NCBI RefSeq assembly: GCF_001485535.1
Contig: NZ_BCMZ01000003.1
Location: 1-64,000, forward strand
From: Halobacterium sp. CBA1132
Lineage (GTDB): Archaea; Halobacteriota; Halobacteria; Halobacteriales; Halobacteriaceae
DNA length: 64,000 nucleotides
Direction of reading: 5' to 3'
The position numbers and the translations under genes were made by a program. How positions within the stretch are numbered: position 1 is the stretch's first letter; each line of letters begins with the position of its first letter. The notes under the pieces were generated by a model, which worked only from the letters and a program-made list of their open reading frames with translations, had not been told where the DNA came from and did no database searches. Positions 44,652 through 54,763 of the stretch are shown here, piece by piece.

Positions 44652-44833
44652 ATGCACTCGTGAGACAGTAATCGTTCGATTCTCAGCCCTACTTACTGCC
44701 TATTTCAGGACTGAATCCAGTCTTCTCCGACACGCAGATTTGCTAAGTACAGGGGGCGTAATTCACTTAGAGGGCTTTCCAGAATCCATAGAGGACCATG
44801 CTAAGGCCGACTACGAAGATTCTGATGGTAACC

Positions 44834-44962
44834 TCACCCACGCCCCCCCCCCACAGGGTCCTTATACCATGAAATAGCGCCAGTACAAGCGCCATACCGA
44901 GGGATGAAGACGCGAGCGTATGCCTCGGTGACGTGTGCGCCACAGTTCTGGCACTCTGACAT
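44834..44962 (-). pseudogene. Small zinc-finger protein (DUF7563-like) broken at a C run
   Basis: The minus strand starts MSECQNCGAHVTEAYARVFI, as in small haloarchaeal DUF7563 proteins. After about 20 residues it loses the expected second CxxC and ends in GGGRG, where ten consecutive C (plus strand, about 44843-44852) are read as glycine codons. A frameshift earlier in the gene removed the normal end. Confidence 0.45.
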
Positions 44963-45053
44963 ACGAAAGACAGTAAATTAATCCAGGATAGGATTATCGG
45001 CTATCAGTTGTTGTAAATACGATTTCTTTGCTCCGCACGGTGGTCGGCGTGGA

Positions 45054-45203
45054 ATGGGAGAGGTACTGGTCCGGGCGTTCAGGTATACAGTCGCTGCTCG
45101 TTACTTGCATAACTCCGAGGAGATGGTTCGGGAGCGCTACTCGCATATTGAAGCTGGTGAACTCGGTAATGTCGCAACCAAAGCATTAGAACAGGTCGAT
45201 TGA
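45054..45203 (+). pseudogene. C-terminal relic of a tyrosine recombinase
   Basis: The frame reads YTVAARYLHNSEEMVRERYS and HIEAGELGNVATKALEQVD, the end of a phage-type integrase with the active-site Tyr (ERYSHIE). All other catalytic parts are missing. A short ORF follows, as after many haloarchaeal integrases. Confidence 0.65.
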
Positions 45204-45246
45204 CGCAAGCGTTTATACGGGAAGAGAACCGATACTCAGTTATCTG

Positions 45247-45351
45247 ATGAGTCTTGACCAGGCGGTTGTCGAAGCGCTTGCGACATACAATATGTCGCAC
45301 AGCGAAGACGCCGAGGAAACGGGCCGAACAGTCGCCACGCTTCAAGACTAG
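45247..45351 (+). CDS. Very short ORF after the integrase relic
   Basis: The 34-residue ORF (MSLDQAVVEALATYNMSHSE start) has a start and stop in good context and acidic composition. It looks like a small regulator or peptide of the lost element. I cannot assign a function. Confidence 0.35.
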   Translation: MSLDQAVVEALATYNMSHSEDAEETGRTVATLQD

Positions 45352-45360
45352 TAGAACCGC

Positions 45361-45561
45361 TCAGTCGAGATCCCGGATTTTATCCGCGAATTCTGCTTTC
45401 GAGAGGCCAGACGTGTCTTTTAGCTCCGGATAGCCGGCACGGTCGACAGCCCCCTCAACGAACGTTACCCAGAGATCCTCGTGCTTCTCCGCGTAGACAA
45501 TTTTCGCCTCACTTGGGTACATATCCAGCTCGTATTCAGTCAGGTCGATCACCTCGGACAT
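45361..45561 (-). CDS. Small hypothetical protein
   Basis: The 66-residue acidic protein (LTEYELDMYPSEAKIVYAEK, GYPELKDTSGLSKAEFADKI) looks like a compact helical protein with a real codon pattern. Its start lies right at the border of the RAMP-like relic, so its promoter may have been acquired by rearrangement. No known family. Confidence 0.45.
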   Translation of the reverse strand: MSEVIDLTEYELDMYPSEAKIVYAEKHEDLWVTFVEGAVDRAGYPELKDTSGLSKAEFADKIRDLD

Positions 45562-46386
45562 CCCTACTACGTCTCAGGGAACGCGATCTACCACGCGCTC
45601 GGGATGCAGATGGAGCACGACGTCCACCAGCACATCAACGCCAGCCACGGGATGTTCGTGCCCGGCCAGTTCGGGACGTTCCCCGAAGAGCACTCCCAGA
45701 GCGGCATCCGACCGTATCTCAGGAGCGGCCTCCCGGACGTCGAGTCCTACGACGACCTGTTCCTGATGCGGAATCCCGCCCACCGCTGGCTGCTCGATTC
45801 CCGGCCACAAGATGCGCTGAACACGCACGACATCCGGCCGCAGAGCGGGGCACCCGGCGCTGTCCCACGAGACGATCATGGGCAAGCCAGAGGGCGCTCG
45901 CAAGCAGCAACAGACGACGAAGTGGTACATCAACGCCTACCTGCACGCCGATGACCCCGACGCGCTCCCGCTAGGCGAGGACGTGCTGGAGGGCCTCCAG
46001 TTCGGGGGGCAAACGGAACTACGGCTACGGCGTCACCCGGCTGAAAGCCACGCAAGTTGTCGACCTCGATGACCTGGACTACTCCCGACTCGAGGACGGC
46101 GATGCCTTCTTCGTGGAGGTGATGACGCCGTTTGTGCTGGAGTCGGAGAACCCCAGCGCCGCTGATCAGGACGTCCCGTGGTGGTGGAAGGAGAGCCGAC
46201 GCGATCTCCGTGAACGCGAGGAGAAGATCCTCGAACAACGCGAGGTGTACAAGCTCCAGACCGTTGACCACGGACAGGTCGTGAAGTACGAGGGCGACCG
46301 CCCGGTCGAGACCGCGAAGAGCGGTATCCTCCGGGTCGGTAGTCACTCGAAGTACGGGTTCGGAGAGCTTCGAGTGACGCCGGTTG
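45558..46386 (+). pseudogene. RAMP-like gene, truncated and frameshifted
   Basis: Three frames join to one protein: HPYYVSGNAIYHALGMQMEH and SGIRPYLRSGLPDVESYDDL (to about 45850); HPALSHETIMGKPEGARKQQ and WYINAYLHADDPDALPLGED (to about 46005); then GKRNYGYGVTRLKATQVVDL, and near the end RVGSHSKYGFGELRVTPVE. The start motif PYYVSGNAI and the glycine-rich GGKRNYGYG and GSHSKYGFG are like RAMP folds of Cas5/Cas6/Cas7-type proteins. There is no CRISPR array or other cas gene in the window, and the 5' end is missing. Confidence 0.5.
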
Positions 46387-46521
46387 AACCCCGGTCGGAA
46401 AAGTATCAGAACTCAGAGGAAAACGAGGGTCACCGGGTGAGATACCTCAGGTGTGACGGGAGAATCGGCACGAAAAAATCACGCCGCAGGCTAAATAAAG
46501 AAATCGTATTTTCAATAACTT

Positions 46522-47277
46522 CTATTGGGCAAGCAACCCGCCATCGACGATTATCGGTTGACCCATTACATACGAAGCGTCCTCCGAACAGAGCCAAACA
46601 ACAGTGCTGGCTATCTCTTGGGGATCGCCGAGACGTCCTGCAGGAATACCTGCAGTGATGCGGTCCATCTCTTCTGCATTATCTTCGCCCGCTTGTTGGA
46701 CCATTGGCGTGTCGATGACGCCCGGACAGACAGCGTTGAAGCGGATTCCGTCTTCAGCATAATCAACCGTCGCCCGTCGGGTTAGTCCGATAACGCCGTG
46801 TTTACTGGCGGCGTAGTGTGCACTCCCGTTTGCGCTTACGCCGGCGACCGAGGACGTGTTAACGATGGCTCCACCACCGCGTTCGATCATTTCCGGGATC
46901 TCGGCTTTTAGGCACCGCCAGACCCCTTTCAAGTTGATGTCAATCATTCGGTCCCACTCCTCTTCGTCGTACTCGGCGAGACGGGTTCCCTCAGCTGCGA
47001 TCCCAGCGTTGTTGTGTGCGAAGTCTAATCCACCGTACTCATCGAGTGCGGTCTGTACCATCGCAGCGACATCGTCGGAGTCAGTAACATCTGTCCTGAT
47101 GAACGTCGCTTCACCGCTGTCAGCCTCGATTATCTCGGTTGTTTCTTGGCCGCCATCCTCGTCGACGTCGGCAACGACGACTTTCGCTCCGGCTTCGGCG
47201 AATCGAATTGATGACTGTCGGCCGATTCCTGATCCACCACCGGTGACGATTGCAACTCCGTCTTGAATTCCGTTCAT
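46522..47277 (-). CDS. Short-chain dehydrogenase/reductase
   Basis: The 251-residue SDR is intact. Features are TGGGSGIGRQSSIRF for NAD(P) binding, VADVDEDGG after the second strand (an acidic residue there favours NAD), NNAG, the catalytic Ser in VNTSSVAGV, Tyr and Lys in YAASK, and a normal end VDGGLLAQ. I use the ATG at 47277; one at 47292 is also possible. It is a paralog of the frameshifted gene at 5058-5830. It could oxidise 3-hydroxyacyl-type or other alcohols. Confidence 0.9.
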   Translation of the reverse strand: MNGIQDGVAIVTGGGSGIGRQSSIRFAEAGAKVVVADVDEDGGQETTEIIEADSGEATFIRTDVTDSDDVAAMVQTALDEYGGLDFAHNNAGIAAEGTRLAEYDEEEWDRMIDINLKGVWRCLKAEIPEMIERGGGAIVNTSSVAGVSANGSAHYAASKHGVIGLTRRATVDYAEDGIRFNAVCPGVIDTPMVQQAGEDNAEEMDRITAGIPAGRLGDPQEIASTVVWLCSEDASYVMGQPIIVDGGLLAQ

Positions 47278-47559
47278 ATTAGTGACTTCCACGCCGTTGA
47301 GCGCGGACTGTTAACTATTCACAAGTATCTGAGATATACTTATCGGAAACCTGGGTGGAAGCTGAATGACCATGCCAACAGAAACGGTGCCCCGACCATC
47401 GCCAAACAAACCGTGAACAAGTACGACCAACCACAGTCTAAGAAAGCAACTGCTAGCGCATCCTGAAATACAGATTACCGTCAGACGTGCTGAACTAACG
47501 TGCTACCAGGGTTTTAGCGGTCGTATTTCTAGCAGAGTACTTTCGAAATATTCCCGGAT

Positions 47560-49716
47560 TCAATCCCGGGCGGTGGTAATGTCGAACCGAGCCCCACCAT
47601 CTGACCGGTTTGTGGCTGTAATCTCCCAGCCATGCCGGTCAACAACTACCTTGACGATACTGAGTCCGAATCCGTTCCCCTCATTAGCAGTCGTATACCC
47701 TGCTTCGAACAACTCCGCCTGCTCATCGTTGGGGAATCCGTCTCCGTCATCAGCAACATAAAACCCCGTCTCGGTATCACCAATTGTTACCGACACGTCC
47801 GGTCCGCCGTGGTCGATTGCGTTCTGCAAGAGATTCGTGACAAGTTGCTGGAGTTGATCGCGGTCCGCGCAGACGGTTCGCTCTGTGTTAACCGTGAGTG
47901 TCGCGTCAGCCGTCGAAACCGTCTCCCAGCAGGTTCGTGCTATTGGTGCCAACGACACTGGTTCGAAATCCATCGCCTCCTCACCAACGTGTGCAAACGT
48001 CAGTAAATCCTCAATCATCACGTCCATCCGGTCTAATGCATCGTCTATCTTCTCGATATATTCGCTCTCGCAGTCCTCTCGTAGCAAGTCTACGTGACCG
48101 CTAGCGAGTTGTAACGGGTTCCGTAGGTCGTGACTCACCACGCTCGTAAATCGCTCTAATCGTTCGTTCTGTTGGACAAGCTCACGCTCGCGTCGCTTCT
48201 GCTCGCTAATATCGCGATCCATCGCCACAAACCGATCCTTCCCCTCCAAATTAAGGCGAATCAGATGGATTTCGATGGGGAATGTTGACCCGTCGCTCCG
48301 TTTGAGCTCTCCCTCAAATCGATGTGGGCGATTCGGTGGCATGGTCTCCCAGAACGACGACGCGCGCTCTTGGTCCGCAGTCGGATCGAGGTCCCAAACA
48401 GTTCGCCCAATAAGTTCCGCCTCAGTATACCCGAGTTCATCACATAACCGCTGATTTACATCCCGGATGACGCCGTTGATGTCGTGTACAGCGAACATAT
48501 CCGGTGAGTGCTCGAACAGCGCTTCTAGCCGTGCAGTCTGTGTCTGTAGCGTGCGCTTGTGCTGTTTCTCTTCCGTTATATTCTCTTGGAACCCGACGAA
48601 TAAATCGATTTCACCATTATCATCGAACAGCGGGGCAATACGGACCCGATTCCAGAACGCCGTCCCATCCTTCCGGTAATTCCGTAATTCGACCACTGCC
48701 GACGCCTCGTTCTCGATTGCAGCCCGGAGCTCTGCGACAGGCTCTTCAGCGGTCCCCTCTCCCTGAAGGAATCGACAATTTCGCCCGATAACCTCCTGTC
48801 GCTCGTAGCCGGTCAGCGCCGTAAATTCCTCGTTCGCGTAGACAATTGGATTATCTTTCTGCTGGGGGTCAGTCAACAGGATTCCAATCGGCGCTTCATC
48901 CAACGCTCGTTCTTTCATAGGCCGGTGTAGAGACTCGGTATCACTTTCTGGGGGTGTAATCGTACAGATTAATGATTCATCGTCCGTGTAGGAGACTGTG
49001 TGTTCGACGGTGATCTCTTCGCCATTCTTCCGAACAAATGATGTGGTCCCATGCCACCAACCGTGGCGTGCTTCCGGCAGCAAGACATCATACACGTGCT
49101 CAACGTCGTCGTCATGATAGAGCGTTTCCCAGTGCACCCCGAGAAGTTCCTCGCGGTCGTAGCCGAGCATATCTGCATACGCTGAGTTCACGTATTCGAT
49201 GTAGCCGTCTGCATCGAGAATACCAATGCCGTCTTGGGCGGTTTCGATAGCTTCGAGCCCGCGATTCATGTACTGTTCCGCGCGGAATCCTTCGACGGCG
49301 TTCTGAACCCGATTAGCGAGGACGCTGTACTGTTCTGTGCCGCCGGCTTTCTGGAGGTAGTCTGTAACACCTGCCGTAATTGCCTCACTGGCAATCTCCT
49401 CACTACCCTTCCCCGTGAAGAGAATAAACGGAAGGTCCGGATAGGTTTCACGTACTCGTTCTAAGACGTCTAATCCATCCAGTTCTGGCATGTTGTAGTC
49501 GCTCACAATACAATCTATCGACACCGCATCACCGCTGAGCATATCGAGTGCGTCTCGTGGATCTGTCTCGGAATGGACAGTGAAGTGTTCGCGTTCACGT
49601 TCGAGGAAGGTAGCTACGAGATCGCTGAAACTGGCGTCGTCGTCAATATGGAGGATATCGATAGGCCTCGACGTTGGACGCGCTCGTGTATTCGGAGGGC
49701 GTTCCCAATCGGACAT
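47560..49716 (-). CDS. Hybrid sensor histidine kinase (receiver, PAS repeats, kinase)
   Basis: The 718-residue protein begins with a receiver domain (about 17-135; acceptor Asp73 in VSDYNMPELDG). Three PAS domains follow (about 150-265, 275-395 and 400-520); the second has NCRFLQGEG and NYRKDGTAFWNR, like LOV/PAS cores but without the flavin Cys. The HisKA domain has the phospho-His at 529 (VVSHDLRNPL), and the ATPase domain has NLLQNAIDHG and DDGDGFP and GFGLSIVK. It has no membrane segments, so it senses cytoplasmic signals. No separate regulator is adjacent; the built-in receiver may be the output. Confidence 0.92.
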   Translation of the reverse strand: MSDWERPPNTRARPTSRPIDILHIDDDASFSDLVATFLEREREHFTVHSETDPRDALDMLSGDAVSIDCIVSDYNMPELDGLDVLERVRETYPDLPFILFTGKGSEEIASEAITAGVTDYLQKAGGTEQYSVLANRVQNAVEGFRAEQYMNRGLEAIETAQDGIGILDADGYIEYVNSAYADMLGYDREELLGVHWETLYHDDDVEHVYDVLLPEARHGWWHGTTSFVRKNGEEITVEHTVSYTDDESLICTITPPESDTESLHRPMKERALDEAPIGILLTDPQQKDNPIVYANEEFTALTGYERQEVIGRNCRFLQGEGTAEEPVAELRAAIENEASAVVELRNYRKDGTAFWNRVRIAPLFDDNGEIDLFVGFQENITEEKQHKRTLQTQTARLEALFEHSPDMFAVHDINGVIRDVNQRLCDELGYTEAELIGRTVWDLDPTADQERASSFWETMPPNRPHRFEGELKRSDGSTFPIEIHLIRLNLEGKDRFVAMDRDISEQKRRERELVQQNERLERFTSVVSHDLRNPLQLASGHVDLLREDCESEYIEKIDDALDRMDVMIEDLLTFAHVGEEAMDFEPVSLAPIARTCWETVSTADATLTVNTERTVCADRDQLQQLVTNLLQNAIDHGGPDVSVTIGDTETGFYVADDGDGFPNDEQAELFEAGYTTANEGNGFGLSIVKVVVDRHGWEITATNRSDGGARFDITTARD

Positions 49717-49987
49717 ACCGTTGCATTAGAGAGGTACATTATAGAACCTAAGGAGAAGACATAGACCTATAGATGCGGGACGAATCCATCAACTAGCCAT
49801 ACACCTACGGAGATGGGATTCGTTGAATACCCCACACAGACTAGTTTTAGCTGAAAGTAGGCGCTAAGCCCCCTTCCTCAGCGAGCGCCGACCGAACGGG
49901 AGGTGCGAGCAGGGAGGGGATACAGTGGTGCACAATTCGCAATCCACTTCGGTTAGTTTAAAAAACAGACTAGCCAATCAAACTGAT

Positions 49988-50263
49988 ATGTACGACTTGA
50001 CTGCCTTCCAGCGAGATATCCTCTACATCGCTGCTGGCTTCGACAAACCGCACGGCCTCGCCATCAAAGACGAACTTGAGGACCACTACGAATCCGAGGT
50101 CAACCACGGCCGCCTCTACCCCAACCTCAACAAACTCGTTGACAAGGGCCTGCTTGAGAAAGAGAAGAAAGACGGCCGAACAAACAGCTACACACTAACC
50201 GGCCGAGGCGAACGCGAAATCCAAGCCCAAGAAGAGTGGGAAGCCCAGTACATCGAAGACTAG
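49988..50263 (+). CDS. PadR-family transcriptional regulator
   Basis: The 91-residue protein has the PadR winged helix: LTAFQRDILYIAAGFDKPHG, LAIKDELEDHYESEVNHGRL, YPNLNKLVDKGLLEKEKKDG and the wing YTLTGRGEREI. Small haloarchaeal PadR proteins of this size often control nearby genes or plasmid functions. The start at 49988 gives the usual length. A shortened relic with similar upstream DNA (AGCCAATCAAACT) is at 55983-56154. Confidence 0.85.
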   Translation: MYDLTAFQRDILYIAAGFDKPHGLAIKDELEDHYESEVNHGRLYPNLNKLVDKGLLEKEKKDGRTNSYTLTGRGEREIQAQEEWEAQYIED

Positions 50264-50525
50264 CTACACCCGAACGAAACCATCCCGGCAGACCGTCAGT
50301 GAAGGAGGGTGGGCGGTCGGTGGGTGCTGGTGCGGGCCTCACGCTCGTGGCGAATTGTGTCCGGGTTCTCAAGGTAGTTCAGGAAGTGGCCGGGTGTTGG
50401 CGTCTCCTCGATGATTTGGTTGTGGTTCGCGTTCCAGTGAGTGTCGATACTTGTTGAGGGTGGTTGTGAGTTGAGTTCTAGGATTTGTTTGGATGGGCGT
50501 TGGGGGTGGTTTGAGGATGGTGGAA

Positions 50526-50542
50526 TACTTCGAAGGCGGTGG
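50526..50542 (+). other. ORB-like repeat upstream of orc1/cdc6
   Basis: TACTTCGAAGGCGGTGG here resembles the three repeats downstream of the gene (TACTTCGAAgACGGTGTG in consensus). It lies about 160 bp before the cdc6 start; the surrounding 436 bp (50264-50699) hold no other feature that I can support. Confidence 0.5.
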
Positions 50543-50699
50543 CATAGTTTTATAGAATCGGATGCAGCAATGAAGGATATGCGAAGTGAGGAGTCCATCC
50601 GCGTCGGCTACGCAACGGCCAACGAGGACGAACCAACGTGTAACACCACGAACCGCTCAAAGCACGCCGACCAACGTCTCGCGGTGGAGGCGTCGACAG

Positions 50700-51586
50700 A
50701 TGACTGAACCGGCTGACACTGACAACGACGACTCCGAATCCACGCAAGAAGCGGACAGCGAAGCCTCGTTATCTGTCCGTGAGATGGTTCAACAGGTCGG
50801 CAACCAGTCAGTGTTCAGGAATCGCAATCTGGTTGAACCGGACACCATCATCGACCGGGACCGAATCGTCGGTCGTGATGACCAACTGAAAGCAGTTGTC
50901 TCGAATCTCCGCCAGGTTCTGAACGGAAATCGCCCCCCGAATCTCCTGCTTTACGGTCCTGCAGGAACGGGTAAATCACTCATCTTTGATGCGGTCACCC
51001 GTCAAATCAAGGACCTCTCGAAAAACCAGGGGGCATAACTTTGGGACGCTCCGGATTAACTGCCAGAATCTCCGGAGTCTCGACGAAGCCGTCTACGCAC
51101 TGGTTCGAGAAGCAGCGGACGACCTCGGTGAAACCGTCGGCGTACCCCGGAATGGTGTCTCAACGAACGAGAAGTACGATCGACTGTATGATCTCTTGGA
51201 TAATGGGTACGGTTCGGTGGTCTTCGTGCTTGACGAGATTGACTTGTTGACGGGGCGGCGGTCATCAACATTTGACTGCTCCTTCGCGGGTGGCGTATGC
51301 GGTGTATCAGTATGTGGCGGATATACTTGATGCGAATGCGCGAACTCGGGAGACGTTCAATAACTATGTTCGGGAGATTGGGACGTACGGGCAGCTTAAT
51401 CACGAGCGGAAGAGTTTGGGTGGGAAGAGTGGTGGTGGGATGTATTTGAAGTATGAGTTTAAGCGTGATCCGGCGGAGATTACGGCACGGTTGAAACAGG
51501 ATAACCGGCTGCAGGAGTTGGGGGAGCGAGAGGAGGAGGTGAAGGAGGTGGTTCGGGCGCAGTGGCGGGAGTTCGTACAGGAGTAG
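50700..51586 (+). pseudogene. Orc1/Cdc6 replication initiator, broken
   Basis: The 5' part has an acidic head, then RDRIVGRDDQLKAVVSNLRQ and Walker A LLLYGPAGTGKSLIFDAVT. Near 51030 the frame shifts; the next part has the middle of the AAA+ domain with GYGSVVFVLDEIDLLTGRRS (Walker B DEID). After that a large piece is missing: only the end of the lid and the winged helix remain (DILDANARTRETFNNYVREI, HERKSLGGKSGGGMYLKYEF). A working protein is about 400 residues, so it cannot function as is. It probably once served the origin beside it. Confidence 0.85.
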
Positions 51587-51654
51587 CAGGCATTAGAGGA
51601 TTAGACACCGTTGTTGGTGTGTTTCTAGGAAAGTAGGGGTGGGAATAGGCGGAC

Positions 51655-52065
51655 CCCCACACCGTCTTCGAAGTATCTTTGCAACGTTGCGCAGGTGTGC
51701 GTGGGGCGGTTTGGGAGTTTTCGGTCTCCCGAACGTCAGCAAGACGAGATCCCCGAGAACAGCTGATGCGTGTCAGACACCGTCTTCGAAGTATAATTCC
51801 GGGCTAATAAGCCGAAAGAGAGGGTTTGGACAGAACTAAGAGAATAAAGAGCAAGGAAGTCATGAAACTACTTCCTTGCTGACTACCCATTACGGATTCT
51901 GTTACACCCACACCATATTAAATCACCCGTTTAATATATACGAAATAGAACACTCGCGCCTTAGCTATTCACTCCACTAACTACGGCACAATTCACCATT
52001 ACCGGCTCTCTCTCAAGATATTCCGCAACCACAGGACCCCAATGATACTTCGAAAAACGGTGTGG
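51655..52065. other. Candidate replication origin with ORB-like repeats
   Basis: Three long repeats of TACTTCGAA-(n)ACGGTGTG occur at 51655-51675 and 51776-51793 (minus orientation) and 52046-52065 (plus orientation, with one extra base). The outer G-rich ends point away from the AT-rich stretch 51795-52045, which is typical of the unwinding region. A fourth, weaker copy is at 50526-50542. The cdc6 gene beside it supports the call. Confidence 0.65.
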
Positions 52066-52074
52066 GTGTGCCCC

Positions 52075-52160
52075 TTCTTTCAAGCTCGCAGCGGATCGCG
52101 TCCAACTCCTCAAGCCGCTCCCGAGAATGCCCCGACGTCCGGACCTCCTCGACGAGCCGG
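52075..52160 (-). pseudogene. Fragment of a coiled-coil gene
   Basis: This DNA is almost identical to part of the gene at 38837-39046 (minus strand, SRERLEELDAIR region) but has no start or end. It is directly next to the last ORB-like repeat. Confidence 0.65.
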
Positions 52161-52839
52161 ACTCACCCAAAACGAAACCATATTATCAACGGTTATACCA
52201 ATAGTTCAGCCCTTGATAGTGGCTCGTCCTCAAAAACACAGGTGACGGCTGATACAACGCAACTTCGTGGGACTGCCCGGGCGACTATTATAGTCACTTA
52301 GAGCATTAACTAACTGTCCACAAGTCAAACTCAGCTCCGGGACGTGTGAACTTGGAACCAAGGATTAGGCCATGGAGCGTACGCCCTGTCCCCACTCTAG
52401 ACTCGTGTGTTTTCGCGCTGTGGACCCCTAGAACTTATATTGTGCCGGAATGAAGAGAAGCTATGACTGCGCGGTTCAGAGGACTCGCCCAGGGATTCGG
52501 CGTCTCTTCTTGACGTGTCGACTAGCCGCAGTGATAGTGGTTACACTCGTCGGGGTGAGACTGGTTGCTGGGTGTACTGACGACTACTGGGACACACAGC
52601 AAGTACGGTCTATTCGAACCGAACGTATACCGTGTTTAGTAGTAGTCGAAGCGAGGAAAGAGGCATCCTCATGGTGGCCTCGCTTCGTCTACCGTTGGAT
52701 GACAATAACGGATCCCTGTTCGGGGGTGGCGGTATGTGACAGACACTGTCTGGTGGTTTCTGTGTTAGCCCTCTTCCGCCATGTCATACTCTATCATGGA
52801 AGGTATTAAATCTATGGCATACCATTTGACAACTCTTCG
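52161..52839. other. Stretch without a convincing gene
   Basis: I see no reliable coding frame. GGAGCGTACGCC near 52375 resembles the ends of the TnpB-type elements. A frame at 52450-52809 has a weak signal-like start (IVVTLVGVRLVAGC) but a composition unlike a protein. Confidence 0.35.
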
Positions 52840-53492
52840 CGGCCCTCAGGTGAACTTAGTAGCCCAGATACAAACAACAATGGAGAGACACTCAATGTCG
52901 GTCTTGACGGGAACGACAACCTCAAGCAAAGCGACGAACTCACAGTTGTGTTCGAAGGCGCCCAAAACTCGGCAGCCACCGAGAGATACGACGTAACTCT
53001 CCATGTGGGCCCACAGGGCGCCGACGAGACGGACCCAGCGATGCCCTAGATTGAAAGCAAGACCACCTCAACACCGAAAATCAGCCAGTCAACAACAGAC
53101 ACCACGACATCAGAAACCACTTAGTCAACGACGAGTCCGGCTGATGGTGAACCACCCACGGAACCAGCTCCCCTACCGCGCAGGTAGTGACAACGACACA
53201 GACGCCAAATGATATCACGAAAGTCGGAATTGACCTCGATGACACCAGTCCCAACGCGACGGTTGATGAAAGCGTCGCCGACGACATCGGTGAGCTGAGT
53301 GGCTCCAATGATGGAACCACACTGAATATCGGCCCGGTTGGAACCCATTTCCTTCAGAACGGTGGCGAGGTAGTCGTCGCCTATGAGGATGTCCAAAATC
53401 CGCCAGCGGGACAGTATTCTATTTCCGTAGACGTGAATCGCTTCAGGGTCAAGCCTCAAGACAGTTCACTAACGAGTTGGTTTTTATAGACC
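52840..53492 (+). pseudogene. Cell-surface glycoprotein remnant
   Basis: Two related domain pieces are seen. The first is SSPDTNNNGETLNVGLDGND, SDELTVVFEGAQNSAATERY and ends at a stop after DETDPAMP. The second, in another frame from about 53187, is IDLDDTSPNATVDESVADDI, SGSNDGTTLNIGPVG and YEDVQNPPAGQYSISVDVN. Between them is a Thr/Ser-rich linker with stops. These are pieces of a repeat-containing haloarchaeal surface glycoprotein; no intact gene remains. Confidence 0.55.
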
Positions 53493-53512
53493 GGCCATGC
53501 AATAACGGATTA

Positions 53513-54274
53513 ATGGGATCGCCACGAGAACTCGTTACCGCCGCAAAGATCGATCTCACTCGGTTACTAGCCACTTGGCGAGGCCTTCTGTTCTCTCGCC
53601 AATCAGACGAATATGCCATCGACAACCACTGGCAACTCGGATCGAGCCGGGACCGACTTCTGTTTTGGTTTTGGAGCGCCGTTGGTATTGCTGGCCTCAG
53701 CGTTATCTATCCGATTGCTGCGCTCGGGTTCTGGATTCGATATGTGGGACGGCAAATTGACCGGCTCGTTGCAGGCGTTGGAATCCTGGTGATTATCGGA
53801 TTGATTGGCATCCTCTGGAGCGGATTGACTGCGCTTGCGTGGACAACTCTGTCTACCATCGGGTTTCGAGCAGTTCTTGCTGCAAGTATTGTCGCAACGA
53901 TCTCAGTCCGGCTCAGTTGGGCCTGTGCCCACTACAACTCACGTACGCTCACATTCGTTGCTGCATACCCGTTTGCCGTTGCCGCTATCTTTCTTCCACC
54001 GGTAACGGCAGCCCTCTTCTCACCAGCTATTGGCGAGGTAATTCTTCCGAACAGCGAGCTGTTCGCCGAATGGATTCTTACGAACTTGGTAGTAGGTAAT
54101 CTTAGCTCAATAATCCGCCAGCAATTCGAGCTTGCTGGATTCGCATTTGTCTGTCTCTGGTTCGGAATCGCGATTCCAATTGGTTGGCTGTTCGCGTTTC
54201 TTGTCACGCTCGCAGAAGCCATTCGCCCCAATTCACGAACAAATCAGTCGGTCCCGTATGAACCACGGCAGTAG
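53513..54274 (+). CDS. Polytopic membrane protein
   Basis: From the ATG at 53513 the 253-residue protein has hydrophobic helices at about 55-80, 88-110, 118-142, 150-170 and 210-235, with a short cytoplasmic head that carries several basic residues. Many small haloarchaeal membrane proteins of the DUF4013 type look like this (RDRLLFWFWSAVGIAGL, VRLSWACAHYNSRTLTFV), but I cannot confirm the family. It is read alone, facing the cdc6 relic. Confidence 0.65.
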   Translation: MGSPRELVTAAKIDLTRLLATWRGLLFSRQSDEYAIDNHWQLGSSRDRLLFWFWSAVGIAGLSVIYPIAALGFWIRYVGRQIDRLVAGVGILVIIGLIGILWSGLTALAWTTLSTIGFRAVLAASIVATISVRLSWACAHYNSRTLTFVAAYPFAVAAIFLPPVTAALFSPAIGEVILPNSELFAEWILTNLVVGNLSSIIRQQFELAGFAFVCLWFGIAIPIGWLFAFLVTLAEAIRPNSRTNQSVPYEPRQ

Positions 54275-54658
54275 ACCGGTTATCCAACCGGGTGACCAAC
54301 TGGGGTTGGGTCTTCCGAAAGTTATGGAAAATCTTTCGGAAGGTGGAGGTATACGTGGAGATAGGATCCGGATTAATGTGTGCAGTAACGATTGGGGAGT
54401 CCGTTCCTACAGTTGCTACCTCGAGTCGCTCACAGACGTGTCTCGCAACTAGTGTCTTCCCCGTCCCGGTTTCACCCTACTCCTGGACATTATCTGGGAT
54501 GCTATTTGTCCGCATTTTTCGGAGGTTCTTCGCCAAGAACGTAATGTGATTGTCTTGGCCGACAATTCGATTGGCGTCAGGAACGTTATCATCTCGAGAA
54601 ACCACGGTTTCTCAAAAATATCTGATTCGTCTTCCACATCCCCCTCATCGACATTCAA
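54275..54658 (-). pseudogene. Second Orc1/Cdc6 relic
   Basis: On the minus strand a short acidic head (MNVDEGDVEDESDIFEKPWF) is followed in a shifted frame by NRIVGQDNHITFLAKNLRKM, a stop (VQE-stop) and Walker A GETGTGKTLVARHVCERLEV. It then runs on to STFRKIFHNF. It is the first third of a Cdc6/Orc1 protein and is dead. It faces the membrane protein gene. Confidence 0.7.
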
Positions 54659-54763
54659 AATCTCGTCGACGGTTGTTTGCGTGGAATCGTTGTTTGGTAT
54701 AGACTGACAATCCCCTCATTCACATATAGGTTACCCGCCCTCGGTGTGATTGAGTTCTCCACC

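Noticed and set aside
45513-45974. Arg/Pro-rich plus-strand frame over the RAMP-like relic
   Set aside because: It is another frame of a GC-rich gene; the protein-like text is in the frames described for the relic.
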